A stretch of DNA of 64,000 bases from Loktanella sp. PT4BL. GTDB taxonomy: Bacteria; Pseudomonadota; Alphaproteobacteria; Rhodobacterales; Rhodobacteraceae. A program made the translations under genes and the position numbers. Under the pieces are notes generated by a model. That model saw nothing but the letters and a program-made list of their open reading frames with translations. It ran no database searches and was not told the DNA's origin. This document shows positions 46,292 through 55,547 of this stretch, piece after piece; the stretch's first letter is position 1; every line of letters starts with the position of its first letter. The stretch is taken from the NCBI RefSeq assembly GCF_003201935.1, contig NZ_QJJL01000002.1:62001-126000 (forward strand), in the 5' to 3' direction.

Positions 46292-47707
46292 TCAGCTTTG
46301 GGGTGCAGTTGGCGTGACAGCAAGCGCGGGGCGGTCAATCTTGCGGCCTGTGCCGGGCGTTGTTGTCAGGGCACCGTCTGTCACAATCCGCGCCCCCCGC
46401 AGCCAGACATCCGTGGGCCAGCCAGTGACCGTGCTGCCCATCCAAGGATTATAGCCCACATTGTCATGCAGGTCGTTCGCACCGTAGGTGACCGTCTTTT
46501 CAGGGTCCCAGAGGGTGATATCGGCGTGCATGCCGACAGCCAAAGCGCCCTTTTGCGGCAGGCCGTAGATGTCGGCAGGGGCGGTTGCCGTGAGGCGGGC
46601 AAAGGCCTCTGGTCCGCCACGGCCCTTGGTGACCATCGCGTCGAACATCAGAGGCAGGCGGGTTTCCAGCCCGGGAAGCCCGTTTGCGATCTCGTGGAAC
46701 CCTGCGTCAGGTCCGGCAGAGAGTTTGCCGCTTTCGTCAAAGCGGTAAGGCGCGTGGTCGGAAGAGACGATTTGCAGCTCACCCGCTAAAAGAGCGGACC
46801 AGAGCGCCTCTTGATCCGCGACCTGCCGCTGCGGGGGAGAGCACATCCATTTTCCGCCCTCCAATCCGGGTTGGCGCAGGATGTCCTCGGTCATGAACAG
46901 GTAATGGGGGCAGGTTTCGGCCCAGACCGGCGCACCGCGTGCGCGGGCGCTGCTGACGGCGGCGGCACCTTCAGTGGTGGAGATGTGAAAGAGCATCACC
47001 GGCTGCCCCAGATATTCGGCAAAGCGGCAGATGCGTTCCACCGCCTCGATCTCGGCCATGCGCGGGTGTGAGGCTGCGTGGAAATGGGGGGCGGTCTTGC
47101 CTGCGGCAATGAGTTCGGATTTGGCCTGCGCGATGATGGCATCGGTTTCGGCGTGAACACAGACCAATGCGCCATGGGCGCGGGCCCGGGACATCACGGA
47201 CAGGATTTGCGCGTCCGACAGTTGGATGTTGTAGGTAGTAAAGACCTTGATGGACCGGTTGCCTGCGTCGATCAGCGCGGCCAGATCATCCGCGAAAGCG
47301 GGCACACCGGTATCAGTGACCGTCATATGAAAAGCATAGTCGATCATCGCTCCGCGATCAGCGCGGGCGCTGTAATCGGCGACGGTTTGTGCCAATCGCT
47401 CGCCTTTGGCCTGGGCCGCGAAAGAGATCACACTTGTGGTGCCGCCAAGGGCTGCGGATCTTGTGGCGGTCTCGAAAGTGTCGGCATTCATCACACCCAT
47501 GCCGGACATTTGCTCGATATGCGCATGCGGGTCGATGCCCCCGGGCATGACGTATTTTCCCGCGGCATTCATCGTCGTTTTCGCAGGACCGAGCTGTGTA
47601 CCGACCGCCGCGATATTTTCCCCGCGCACGGCAAGATCACCAGTCACCACACCGGCCGGTGTTACGATCCGGCCGCCTGTGATCAGCAAATCGAACGGGT
47701 CTGACAT
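46292..47707 (-). CDS. D-hydantoinase/dihydropyrimidinase-like amidohydrolase
   Basis: A 471-residue cyclic amidase. Metal centre residues: H61 and H63 (GIDPHAHIEQ), the probable carboxylated lysine K154 (RSIKVFTTYN), H185 (VCVHAETD), H241 (LFHISTTEG) and D317 (SSDHAPYRFD). Length and motif order match hydantoinases. First gene of the four-gene cluster. No N-carbamoylase, transporter or regulator is adjacent, so the physiological substrate is open. Confidence 0.9.
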   Translation of the reverse strand: MSDPFDLLITGGRIVTPAGVVTGDLAVRGENIAAVGTQLGPAKTTMNAAGKYVMPGGIDPHAHIEQMSGMGVMNADTFETATRSAALGGTTSVISFAAQAKGERLAQTVADYSARADRGAMIDYAFHMTVTDTGVPAFADDLAALIDAGNRSIKVFTTYNIQLSDAQILSVMSRARAHGALVCVHAETDAIIAQAKSELIAAGKTAPHFHAASHPRMAEIEAVERICRFAEYLGQPVMLFHISTTEGAAAVSSARARGAPVWAETCPHYLFMTEDILRQPGLEGGKWMCSPPQRQVADQEALWSALLAGELQIVSSDHAPYRFDESGKLSAGPDAGFHEIANGLPGLETRLPLMFDAMVTKGRGGPEAFARLTATAPADIYGLPQKGALAVGMHADITLWDPEKTVTYGANDLHDNVGYNPWMGSTVTGWPTDVWLRGARIVTDGALTTTPGTGRKIDRPALAVTPTAPQS

Positions 47708-47780
47708 GGGGCGGCTCCTAGCGGTGTGTTGGGTTTATGTTGCCCTTCACACGACGGTATCCGCAAGTCCCTTCGTCGCT

Positions 47781-48077
47781 CTAGACCTTGTCGTGTTTAT
47801 CCTTGAGATCCCGCACCGAGGCGCGCCCGATCATATGCGCGCCGATGGGTGAGGTGAGCATCAGAAAGATGATCGTCGCGATGACGCGTGCGGTGACTTC
47901 GGTCTGGGCCAGATAGAACGCACCGCCGATCAGGATCAGACTACTGCCCAGCACACCTGCTTTGGTCGAAGCATGCATACGGGTCAGCACATCGGGCAGA
48001 CGCAGCACGCCAATTGCGGCGACGAGGGCAAAGAAACCGCCCAACAGCAGGAAAATACCGATGATGACATTAATCAT
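47781..48077 (-). CDS. mnhG: Mnh/Mrp antiporter subunit G
   Basis: A 98-residue three-helix subunit. The conserved GVLRLPDVLTRMHASTKAGV is diagnostic. The start at 48077 overlaps mnhF. Last gene of the antiporter operon. Confidence 0.92.
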   Translation of the reverse strand: MINVIIGIFLLLGGFFALVAAIGVLRLPDVLTRMHASTKAGVLGSSLILIGGAFYLAQTEVTARVIATIIFLMLTSPIGAHMIGRASVRDLKDKHDKV

Positions 48078-48372
48078 TGGCGTTCTCCTCTTGGCGGGCA
48101 TCGCGGCGTTCGGCGAAACGCGCCAGTGCGACGGTGGCAAGGAAGCCAACCAGCGCGAGCACGAGGGCCACGTCAAGCAATGCAGGCTCTCCGGTTCCGA
48201 CGACAACCACACCACAGACGGCGATGATCGACACGGTCATCATATCAAGCGCCACCACGCGGTCGGCGAGCGTGGGACCTTTGGCCAGACGGATAAAGGC
48301 GATAGCGAGCGACAGCATCACCATCAAGAAACTTGCGTAGATCGCGAGATCCAGAAATGCGGCGGAAGTCAT
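48070..48372 (-). CDS. mnhF: Mnh/Mrp antiporter subunit F
   Basis: A 100-residue three-helix subunit with FIRLAKGPTLADRVVALDMM, the family signature. It overlaps subunits E and G by a few bases. Confidence 0.92.
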   Translation of the reverse strand: MTSAAFLDLAIYASFLMVMLSLAIAFIRLAKGPTLADRVVALDMMTVSIIAVCGVVVVGTGEPALLDVALVLALVGFLATVALARFAERRDARQEENAND

Positions 48373-48848
48373 GCTTCGAATACCTCTTTGACCATGCGTT
48401 CCATGCCGTTTTTCAGACTTGCGATCACCGCATCAGGGTCATCGGCAAACATTGCATGGACAATCAGTGTTTTGCGGTCAGGTGTCACATCAAGCGACAG
48501 CGTGCCGGGGGTGAGCGAAATCAGGTTGGTGACCAGCAGGATCTCGATGTCGGACTTCACATCCAGTGGCATCTCGAGAATTTTGGGGTTGCTGTAATCG
48601 GTGGGCGTCAGCACGTCATAGGCGACACGGATACTCGAGACGCAGAGATCATAGAGGAAATAGAGCACCAGCCGCACGATGCGGTAGGCGCGCAGGTAAT
48701 ATCCGCTGGGCCCGCCGAAAAGCGGCTGCGCGATCCACAGCGTCACAAAGCCCACGATAAAACCTGCGACCAGCTGGAACGAGGTCAGGCTGCCCCAAAG
48801 TGACGCCCAGATGACCGCCAGCAGCAGGTTGAGAAGAAACAGGTTCAT
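48369..48848 (-). CDS. mnhE: Mnh/Mrp antiporter subunit E
   Basis: A 159-residue subunit with N-terminal helices and a cytoplasmic domain. VTNLISLTPGTLSLDVTPD is the conserved motif. It overlaps D and F by four bases each. Confidence 0.92.
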   Translation of the reverse strand: MNLFLLNLLLAVIWASLWGSLTSFQLVAGFIVGFVTLWIAQPLFGGPSGYYLRAYRIVRLVLYFLYDLCVSSIRVAYDVLTPTDYSNPKILEMPLDVKSDIEILLVTNLISLTPGTLSLDVTPDRKTLIVHAMFADDPDAVIASLKNGMERMVKEVFEA

Positions 48849-50338
48849 CGCACTTCTCCCAACACTGTGGTGATATAGGCGGTCGGATCAAGCAGTTGCG
48901 CGGTTGTGCGCTCGGCGAACTGGACGAATGGTTCGGGGTTGAGCCCGATAAAGACTGTCAGTGCTGCAAGGCCTGCGACGGGGATCAGTTGCGCCCACTT
49001 GTGGTCAAGATTCTTCAGCTCGGGCTGGATTCCATCGGGATGGTTCTTCCAAAAGGCCTCTGCCCATATTTTTGTCATGGAATAGATCGTCATCAGACCC
49101 ACCGCCAGCGCGATGAAGGCAACAAACCACATTTCGATATCAAGGGTTGCCTTGACGATGATGTATTTGGCCCAGAACCCTGACAGCGGCGGAAAGCCAG
49201 CCAGCGAAAAGGCAGGGATCAGGAACAGGATCGCAAGGAGTGGCGCTGACTTATAGAGGCCGCCGATCTGGTAAACCTCGGTGCCGCCGGTCAGGCGTTT
49301 GGCGATGCCCGCGATCAGGAACAGGTTCGCTTTCACGATGATGTGGTGCACGAGATAGAAGACCGCACCGACCAGTGCCAGCGGTGTCATCAGCGCGAGG
49401 CCCAGCACCATATAGCCGATCTGGCTGATGATGTGGAACGACAGGATCTTGCGGAAATCCGATTGCGCCGCCGCACCCAGAACGCCGATCACCATGGTCA
49501 GACAGGCGACCCACAACAGCACCGTATGCGTAAAGCCGATGTCGTGGTCAAAGACCAGCGTGAACGTCCGGATCAGGGCATAGACCCCGACCTTGGTCAG
49601 CAAGCCCGCGAAGACCGCCGAAACCGAAAAGCTGGGCGTGTGATAGGCGGCAGGCAGCCAGAAGAAGAGCGGAAAGACCGCCGCCTTGACCCCGAAGGCG
49701 ACCATGAACATCATCGCGACGACCGTTAGCAGGCCCTGGTTCTCAACGCCTTCGACCTTCAGTGCAAGATCGGCAAAGTTCAACGTGCCGGTCATGCCAT
49801 AGAGCAGGCCGATACCGGTCAGGAACAGGATCGTCGAGATCAGGTTCAAGGCCACGTATTTCACGCCGCCGTCGATCTGCTCTTTGCCGCCGTTCAGTAT
49901 CAGCAGACCGAAGGAGGCAATCAACATCACCTCAAACCAGACATATAGGTTGAATAGGTCGCCTGTCAGAAAGGCGCCCGTCACACCCGCGAGCAGCAAT
50001 TGAAACAGCGCATGATAGCCCAGTTTCGCCTGCCGCTCTGTGATGTCACCCAAGGCATAGATAGCGACGGCAAAGCCGGTGATGGCGGTGATCAGGACCA
50101 TGACAGCAGACAGCAAGTCCGCCACCAGTGTGATCCCGAAAGGCGCGGGCCAATTGCCCATCTGCCCGGCAACGACGCCCGCGTCGAGCACGACAACCAT
50201 CAGCGCGATAGAGGCCAAGAGCCCAAGCCCCGATCCGATGATCGACACCCACGCGCCCACGGGATTGGCCCGCAGCAGATAGGCAATAATCGCCGTCAGG
50301 AACGGAATGGCGAGGGGAAGTGTCAGATACCAACTCAT
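48845..50338 (-). CDS. mnhD: Mnh/Mrp antiporter subunit D
   Basis: A 497-residue membrane subunit of about fourteen helices, related to complex I NuoL/M/N. KVGVYALIRTF and the broken-helix region LVHHIIVKANLFLIAG carry the conserved lysines for proton transfer. GGLYKSAPLLAILFLIPAFS and SLAGFPPLSGFWAKY are also diagnostic. Confidence 0.95.
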   Translation of the reverse strand: MSWYLTLPLAIPFLTAIIAYLLRANPVGAWVSIIGSGLGLLASIALMVVVLDAGVVAGQMGNWPAPFGITLVADLLSAVMVLITAITGFAVAIYALGDITERQAKLGYHALFQLLLAGVTGAFLTGDLFNLYVWFEVMLIASFGLLILNGGKEQIDGGVKYVALNLISTILFLTGIGLLYGMTGTLNFADLALKVEGVENQGLLTVVAMMFMVAFGVKAAVFPLFFWLPAAYHTPSFSVSAVFAGLLTKVGVYALIRTFTLVFDHDIGFTHTVLLWVACLTMVIGVLGAAAQSDFRKILSFHIISQIGYMVLGLALMTPLALVGAVFYLVHHIIVKANLFLIAGIAKRLTGGTEVYQIGGLYKSAPLLAILFLIPAFSLAGFPPLSGFWAKYIIVKATLDIEMWFVAFIALAVGLMTIYSMTKIWAEAFWKNHPDGIQPELKNLDHKWAQLIPVAGLAALTVFIGLNPEPFVQFAERTTAQLLDPTAYITTVLGEVR

Positions 50339-50697
50339 GAATGGGGTTCTTTTGGTTCGGCGACGCGCATCTCGTCGGTATTCAGGGTGCCAAGGCTTTG
50401 ATAAGCGCGGAAGGCAAGGATGAGAGCAAAGGCGAAAAGGCCAAAGCCGATGACAATCGCAGTCAGCACAAGCGCCTGGGGCAGGGCGTTGGCCACCACA
50501 CCGGCAGGCGCATCTAGCCCGTCAGGCACCAGCGGCGGCGCACCCGGCGTCAGACGGCCCGCGACAAAGATCGTCAGGTTGGCCGCGTTGGACAACAAGA
50601 TCAGCCCGAAGAGGAACCGCAGCAGGTTGCGCGCGAGCATCAGATAAACCGCAGAGGCGACCAGAATACCGATCAGGATCGAAAGAAGCTGTTCCAT
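50335..50697 (-). CDS. mnhC: Mnh/Mrp antiporter subunit C
   Basis: A 120-residue NuoK-like subunit with three helices; LFGLILLSNAANLTIFVAG and ALPQALVLTAIVIGFG are family segments. It overlaps D by four bases and B by one. Confidence 0.94.
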   Translation of the reverse strand: MEQLLSILIGILVASAVYLMLARNLLRFLFGLILLSNAANLTIFVAGRLTPGAPPLVPDGLDAPAGVVANALPQALVLTAIVIGFGLFAFALILAFRAYQSLGTLNTDEMRVAEPKEPHS

Positions 50698-51116
50698 CAG
50701 ACCGCCTCCTCCAATGCAAAGGTGATCGACAGGATCGCCCCCAGAACCACCAGATAAACGCCGATATCAAAGACCAGCACGGTTGAGAGCGGCAGGCCTT
50801 TCTCGGTCTCGGTCGCGCCGATAAAGAGCCATTGTCCGGTGAAGAGTGCGTCACCCCAGAACACGGCCATCAGACCCGCAATCAGCGCGATGCCAAGACC
50901 AGCGCCCGCAATACTGCCGGGATCAAAGCGTAACGCTTTGCGGGCATCTGCCGTGCCACAGGCGATGGCATAGACGACAAAACCCGTGGCGGCGATCAGC
51001 CCGCCGATAAACCCGCCACCCGGCGCGTTGTGCCCGCGCAGCAGCATGTACGCGGAAAACACCAAGAGCAGCACGACCTGTAGCCGCGCACCTGCGCGCA
51101 GAATGACGGAGTTCAT
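50697..51116 (-). CDS. mnhB: Mnh/Mrp antiporter subunit B
   Basis: A 139-residue subunit with four helices. LLLRGHNAPGGGFIGGLIAA is the signature. It overlaps mnhA by four bases. Confidence 0.94.
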   Translation of the reverse strand: MNSVILRAGARLQVVLLLVFSAYMLLRGHNAPGGGFIGGLIAATGFVVYAIACGTADARKALRFDPGSIAGAGLGIALIAGLMAVFWGDALFTGQWLFIGATETEKGLPLSTVLVFDIGVYLVVLGAILSITFALEEAV

Positions 51117-53371
51117 GGCTTATCCTCCTCGGGCTTGCTTTTGAGCAGGGCAAAGATGCTGATCGCAGCGATCAGAACGACCGCGATTTCGCCGAATGTA
51201 TCTAAGGCGCGGAAATCCACGAGGATGACGTTGACGATGTTTTGCCCGAACGCCTGCGGATAGCTGGCGGTTTCAAAGAAAGTGGTCAATTCGCGGTCAA
51301 TCGGGCCGGTCGTGACCTTGAGCAGGATCACGGTTGTCACAATGCCCAAGCCGACCGAAATGATCACATCAAGCCAGCGTTTACGCAGTGGTTCGGGCGT
51401 CAGGCTTGGCAATTTCAGCGCGGCCGCAGCAAAAAGCACCACAACAAGGGTTTCGACCAGAAGCTGGGTAATCGCCACGTCCGGCGCGCTGTAAAGGATA
51501 AAGATCATCGCCATGCCGATACCGACGACGCCAAGCCCTGCAATTGCAGTGATCCGCGAATTCGTGACCAGCACGAGGATCGAGCCCAGAAGGACAAGCA
51601 AAAAGACCAGCCAGTCCCAAAGCTGAACTTGCGGGACACCCAAGGCAGGGATGCCTGTGCTGCGGAAAAACAGCGTCACAGCGAGCACGGCAAGGGCGGT
51701 GCCGAAAGTCGCAACCATATAATGATAAAGTACACCGGTCTGGATCACACGGGTCAGGGCCTTGGACCCCGCTGCAATCCCCGCCATCAGCTTATCCCAG
51801 CCGTTGTCAAACTTCGGGCTGCGCTCGGTCAGATCAATCAGGATCGCGCGCAGCTTGAGTTTGTAGGCATAAATCGCAAAGCCCAGAACGAAGGTCGCAA
51901 TACTGAGGAAGAGGGGCAGGTTGACGCCGGCCCAGAGCTTCAGTTCCTTTGCGGGCTCTGCACTGCCGACAATCGAGGCGACGGTCGGGTTGACCAACAT
52001 TGTGGCCAGTGTATCCGGGAAGATGCCAAAGAAGGCACCAAGGAGGGCCAGTACGACGGGGCCGACGAGCATGGGCCACGGTGCTTCTTTCACGTCTGCA
52101 ATCGGCGCGCCGGATTTGCTCCAGAAGGGCCGGAAAGACACGATACCTGCAATCGCCACCATCAAAGCGCTGGCGATCAGAAAGGCACCCGCGACAAGGT
52201 ACGGCTCGGATGCCACGGCGATGGCACCTGCATATTTTAACTCTTTGCCGATAAAGCCAAGGAAGGGCGGGAAGCCCGCCATCGAAAGTGCTGCCACGGC
52301 GGCAGCGGCGGCTGTGACAGGCATGGCGCGCGCCATCCCGAACAGTTTACCCGCCTCGCGCGTGCCGGTTTGCGCATCCAGAATACCGACCACAAGGAAG
52401 AGTGCCGCCTTGTAAAGCGAGTGGACGATCAGGAATGTGGCTGCGGCGGTGATCGTATAGCCGCTTTCATTGCCCAAAAGCAGCGTCAGCGCACCAAGTG
52501 CCATGAGCGTGGTATAGGCCAGCGCCAGTTTCAGATCGGTTTGCCGCAGCGCCATGACAGAGGCAAACACCATGGTGATGGCGCCCGCGATGGTCAGGGT
52601 CCAGAGCCAGAAATCGGTACCAGCCAGCGACGGATGCGTGCGCGCCATCAGATAGACGCCCGCTTTCACCATCGTGGCCGAGTGCAGATAGGCGCTCACA
52701 GGGGTCGGGGCGGCCATCGCGTTGGGAAGCCAGAAATGGAACGGCATCTGTGCGGATTTGGTAAAGGCACCTGCCAAAACCAGCAACACAATCGGCAAAT
52801 ACATGACACTGCCGGTCAACACGCCGGGCATGGCGTTGATCTCGGACATCTCGAAGGTGCCTGCGGTGGTGCCGATCAGGATGATCCCCGCCAAGAGCGC
52901 CAGACCGCCGACACCTGTCATCATCAGTGCCTGCAATGCCGAACGGCGCGCCTTGACCGTGTCATGGCTGAAACCGATCAGCAGATAGGACGTGATTGTC
53001 GTCAATTCCCAAAAGACGAACAAAGCCAACAGGTTGTCCGAAATCACAAGACCGATCATCGCCAGCATGAAACTGGTCAGGTAAAGCGAGAAACGCGCCT
53101 GATGCACGTGGCCCGCCAGATAGCGGGCAGAATAGAGCATCACCAGCGCACCAATGCCGGTAATCAGCAGTGCGAATGTCAGGCTGAGCCCGTCTATATA
53201 GAAGCTGACGTTGACACCGAGGCTTGGCACCCATTCCCAAACGAAGCGCAACGTGTCGCCGGCCGCGATCACGGGCAACATTCCTGCGAACCAGATAAAG
53301 AGGCTGCCAGCGATGACGACGGGGAGGAGACCAGCGAGCGTCATCCAGCGGGTGGGCGTTGATGTATCCAA
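51113..53371 (-). CDS. mnhA: Mnh/Mrp antiporter subunit A
   Basis: A protein of about 752 residues with an NuoL-like core and the MbhD/MbhE-type C-terminal extension (ISVGLGIVTTVILLKVTTGP). HSATMVKAGVYLMARTHP and HSLYKAALFLVVG carry conserved lysines and histidine for ion movement. It appears to start at TTG (53371); the next ATG (53344) has no clear site. First gene of mnhABCDEFG, which exchanges Na+ or K+ for H+ and supports salt and pH homeostasis. Confidence 0.94.
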   Translation of the reverse strand: MDTSTPTRWMTLAGLLPVVIAGSLFIWFAGMLPVIAAGDTLRFVWEWVPSLGVNVSFYIDGLSLTFALLITGIGALVMLYSARYLAGHVHQARFSLYLTSFMLAMIGLVISDNLLALFVFWELTTITSYLLIGFSHDTVKARRSALQALMMTGVGGLALLAGIILIGTTAGTFEMSEINAMPGVLTGSVMYLPIVLLVLAGAFTKSAQMPFHFWLPNAMAAPTPVSAYLHSATMVKAGVYLMARTHPSLAGTDFWLWTLTIAGAITMVFASVMALRQTDLKLALAYTTLMALGALTLLLGNESGYTITAAATFLIVHSLYKAALFLVVGILDAQTGTREAGKLFGMARAMPVTAAAAAVAALSMAGFPPFLGFIGKELKYAGAIAVASEPYLVAGAFLIASALMVAIAGIVSFRPFWSKSGAPIADVKEAPWPMLVGPVVLALLGAFFGIFPDTLATMLVNPTVASIVGSAEPAKELKLWAGVNLPLFLSIATFVLGFAIYAYKLKLRAILIDLTERSPKFDNGWDKLMAGIAAGSKALTRVIQTGVLYHYMVATFGTALAVLAVTLFFRSTGIPALGVPQVQLWDWLVFLLVLLGSILVLVTNSRITAIAGLGVVGIGMAMIFILYSAPDVAITQLLVETLVVVLFAAAALKLPSLTPEPLRKRWLDVIISVGLGIVTTVILLKVTTGPIDRELTTFFETASYPQAFGQNIVNVILVDFRALDTFGEIAVVLIAAISIFALLKSKPEEDKP

Positions 53372-53679
53372 TGTTTTTATCCGGTCAGAATGTATTCACT
53401 GCGTGTTGAGATGTAGCTTTTCAAGCGGCAGAGGCAACAAGTTTGGCGAAGGATGCCGGCCCGCCAATGCGGCAATCGCTGCGCGCTTGGTCCCCGAAGC
53501 GTCTGGTCTGAAATCGCTGCATTCTGTTTTTGGCCCGCAACGCATTGCAACTTGTACAAGTCCTTGCAGGCGCGTCCCTTTTTGTCCCCAACTGCGGCTG
53601 GATGTAGCAGCAAATATAATATAGTGAAGTCAATGGGACGTTAAGTTTTGATAGGAATTTCCTATCGGATGGGGGACAG
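53372..53679. other. Divergent intergenic region between mnhA and oxyR-like gene
   Basis: About 308 bases without a gene. The right part is AT-rich (CAAATATAATATAG, 53611-53624), suited to promoters for either side. The last 30 bases hold an OxyR-type palindrome, listed separately. Short open frames here lack ribosome sites and I do not call them. Confidence 0.6.
53650..53666. promoter_or_regulatory. OxyR-type half-site palindrome (ATAG-N7-CTAT)
   Basis: GATAGGAATTTCCTATC: perfect 8-base arms around one base, containing ATAG GAATTTC CTAT. It lies 14 bases before the oxyR-like start, so it is suited to autoregulation by blocking initiation. A second ATAG at 53621 lacks a matching CTAT. Confidence 0.7.
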
Positions 53680-54618
53680 ATGACCAAATTGCCCAGTATG
53701 CTCCAGATGCGCTATCTGGTGGCGCTTTCCGAGACGCGGCACTTTCGCAAGGCGGCCGAGACGATGGGGATCAGCCAGCCCTCGCTGAGCTTGCAAATAG
53801 GTAATCTCGAAGAGCTTCTGGGCCTGCGTCTTGTGGAGCGGGGGCGCGGGCCTGTCACGCTGACGCCCGAGGGGCGCGAGGTCGTGGCGCGGGCGTCGCG
53901 TATCCTGCACGAGGTGCGCGGGATCATGGATCTGACGGCGGCGCTGCAGACAGGGCTGACCGGTACGATCCGGCTGGGCACGACGCCGACAATCGGGCCT
54001 TATCTGATGCCGTTTGTTGTGGAACGGTTGCACGCCAAATACCCCGACCTGCGGCTTTATATCCGCGAGGTTGCGCCGCGCGATCTGCGCGGTGAGCTTC
54101 TGGCGGGCAGCCTTGATGTCATTCTCACACAATTGCCCGAGGGTGGCGCGGATCTGACCACACAGCGTCTGTTTCGCGAACCCTTGCTTCTGGCACTGCC
54201 GGATGACCACGCTTTGGCTGCGAAATCAGAAGTGACCGAAGCGGACTTGCTGGATCTGAATGTGCTCTCGCTGGGGCCGGACTATGCCATGCATGCTCAG
54301 ATTGCAGCCTTGTGCCAGCAGCATGGGGGCATCATCGCGCGCGACTATGAAGGCACGAGCCTTGATGCCATTCGTCAGATGGTCGGGATGGGGATGGGCG
54401 TGGCGCTCTTGCCGCGGCTATATGCGTGGTCCGAAATTGATAGCCGCTCCAGCAACGTCACAGTGCGTCCGTTCCGGCGCAGTTCGGTGACGCGGTCCAT
54501 TGGTCTGGTGTGGCGGCGGGCGGCAAATGCAGGGATGTTCGAGCGCCTGTCGGATGTGATCCGTAATGCGGCACGCGCAAACCTTCAGACGGGGCAATCG
54601 CCGATTATTCTGGATTAG
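53680..54618 (+). CDS. OxyR-like LysR regulator lacking the peroxidatic cysteine
   Basis: A 312-residue LysR-type regulator. The HTH (residues 7-60; RHFRKAAETMGISQPSLSLQ) and the effector-domain line GTTPTIGPYLMPFVVERLH follow OxyR closely. An ungapped match from VTEADLL to ALC aligns with E. coli VPMADLA to GFC. It places Ala where the peroxide-reactive Cys199 should be, while the Cys208 position is kept; this is the only cysteine in the protein. It probably senses something other than peroxide. It is divergent from mnhABCDEFG and may control it. Confidence 0.85.
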   Translation: MTKLPSMLQMRYLVALSETRHFRKAAETMGISQPSLSLQIGNLEELLGLRLVERGRGPVTLTPEGREVVARASRILHEVRGIMDLTAALQTGLTGTIRLGTTPTIGPYLMPFVVERLHAKYPDLRLYIREVAPRDLRGELLAGSLDVILTQLPEGGADLTTQRLFREPLLLALPDDHALAAKSEVTEADLLDLNVLSLGPDYAMHAQIAALCQQHGGIIARDYEGTSLDAIRQMVGMGMGVALLPRLYAWSEIDSRSSNVTVRPFRRSSVTRSIGLVWRRAANAGMFERLSDVIRNAARANLQTGQSPIILD

Positions 54619-54633
54619 GGGGTGGCAGGTGGC

Positions 54634-55203
54634 CTAGCCGCGCCAGCTGCGGATCGGGCCGCAATCCATATGGACAAAGTTTGACCCGTTGTAGCGGCCC
54701 ACACCGCCCGCGCGACAGGCAATCGCCGCGTTGGCCATTTGCGCTGTTGTCCGGCTGGTCAGGCGCAGATCGGCGGCCTGGCCGCGCATGTGCAAGGAAT
54801 TGCGTGCAACACCGCGGCTGCTCGAACGGAGCATCTGGTTTGTCTGGGGGGAGCGGTAGCCGGAAAGAAGAAGGTAGGGTTCGCTGGTTTCCATCAGGTT
54901 CAGCGCGGCCGACATGATGTCGATTGTACGCAGATCCATCTGGACTGCTTCGCCTGTGCGCCAGTCGCGCATGTGCATGTTAATTTCGCGGACCGCTTCG
55001 GCGATATACTCACCCTCGATCCAGTAGATCGTGTCCAGGCGTTCGCCGGTGCGGCCGGAATGCATTGCGATCCGGCGCACATCGCCAGCACCACGCAAAA
55101 AACCCGCCGCGTTGGAATATGTTGGTGCTGCTGCAACGGCTGTTGCTGCAAATGCGCCCAGTAATCCGCGCCGGGTGAACCCAGAGGAGTTTGCTTTTTT
55201 CAT
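54634..55203 (-). CDS. DUF882/YcbK-type peptidase, Tat-exported
   Basis: A 189-residue periplasmic protein of the M15-like (YcbK) family. The start at 55203 gives a twin-arginine signal (SGFTRRGLLGAFAATAVAAA). Zinc-site segments are SLHMRGQAADLRL and NFVHMDCG. YcbK-type proteins trim peptidoglycan peptides. It is divergent from an L,D-transpeptidase, a pairing that recalls E. coli ycbB-ycbK. It is convergent with the oxyR-like gene. Confidence 0.85.
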   Translation of the reverse strand: MKKANSSGFTRRGLLGAFAATAVAAAPTYSNAAGFLRGAGDVRRIAMHSGRTGERLDTIYWIEGEYIAEAVREINMHMRDWRTGEAVQMDLRTIDIMSAALNLMETSEPYLLLSGYRSPQTNQMLRSSSRGVARNSLHMRGQAADLRLTSRTTAQMANAAIACRAGGVGRYNGSNFVHMDCGPIRSWRG

Positions 55204-55547
55204 GTGTTTCGCGCCTGTCCCGTCGCTCGACTTAATTGGCCAATTTTTCAGTGGCTTGTCCCGACATCTCCCCAGATGTGCAAATGGTATTACATATTTC
55301 GAATCGTTGACCAAGACCTGTTTAGGCATTTGTGCTTAACAAGTGGGAAATTGGCGAATTTTCGCGCATTTGTGGCTTTGAGGATTCAATGTCACACCGC
55401 GGGGCTGCAACGGTGCAACACTTTACAACCGCGTGAATGGCTCGCGCTTTTGTCAATAGACACAAATTCGGGTAGGGATATGCATACTTTTGATCACACT
55501 GTCCGAAGTGTATTGTAAGTCATTGTTTATTAAGGGACCGAAACGCG
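55204..55547. other. Divergent intergenic region, DUF882 and L,D-transpeptidase genes
   Basis: About 344 AT-rich bases without a gene. It contains a perfect 12-base palindrome AATTGGCCAATT (55234-55245) and a small hairpin ACATCT CCCC AGATGT close to the DUF882 start. On the minus strand TTGGTC, 16 bases, TAATAC could be a weak promoter for DUF882. No terminator or convincing small ORF was seen. Confidence 0.5.
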
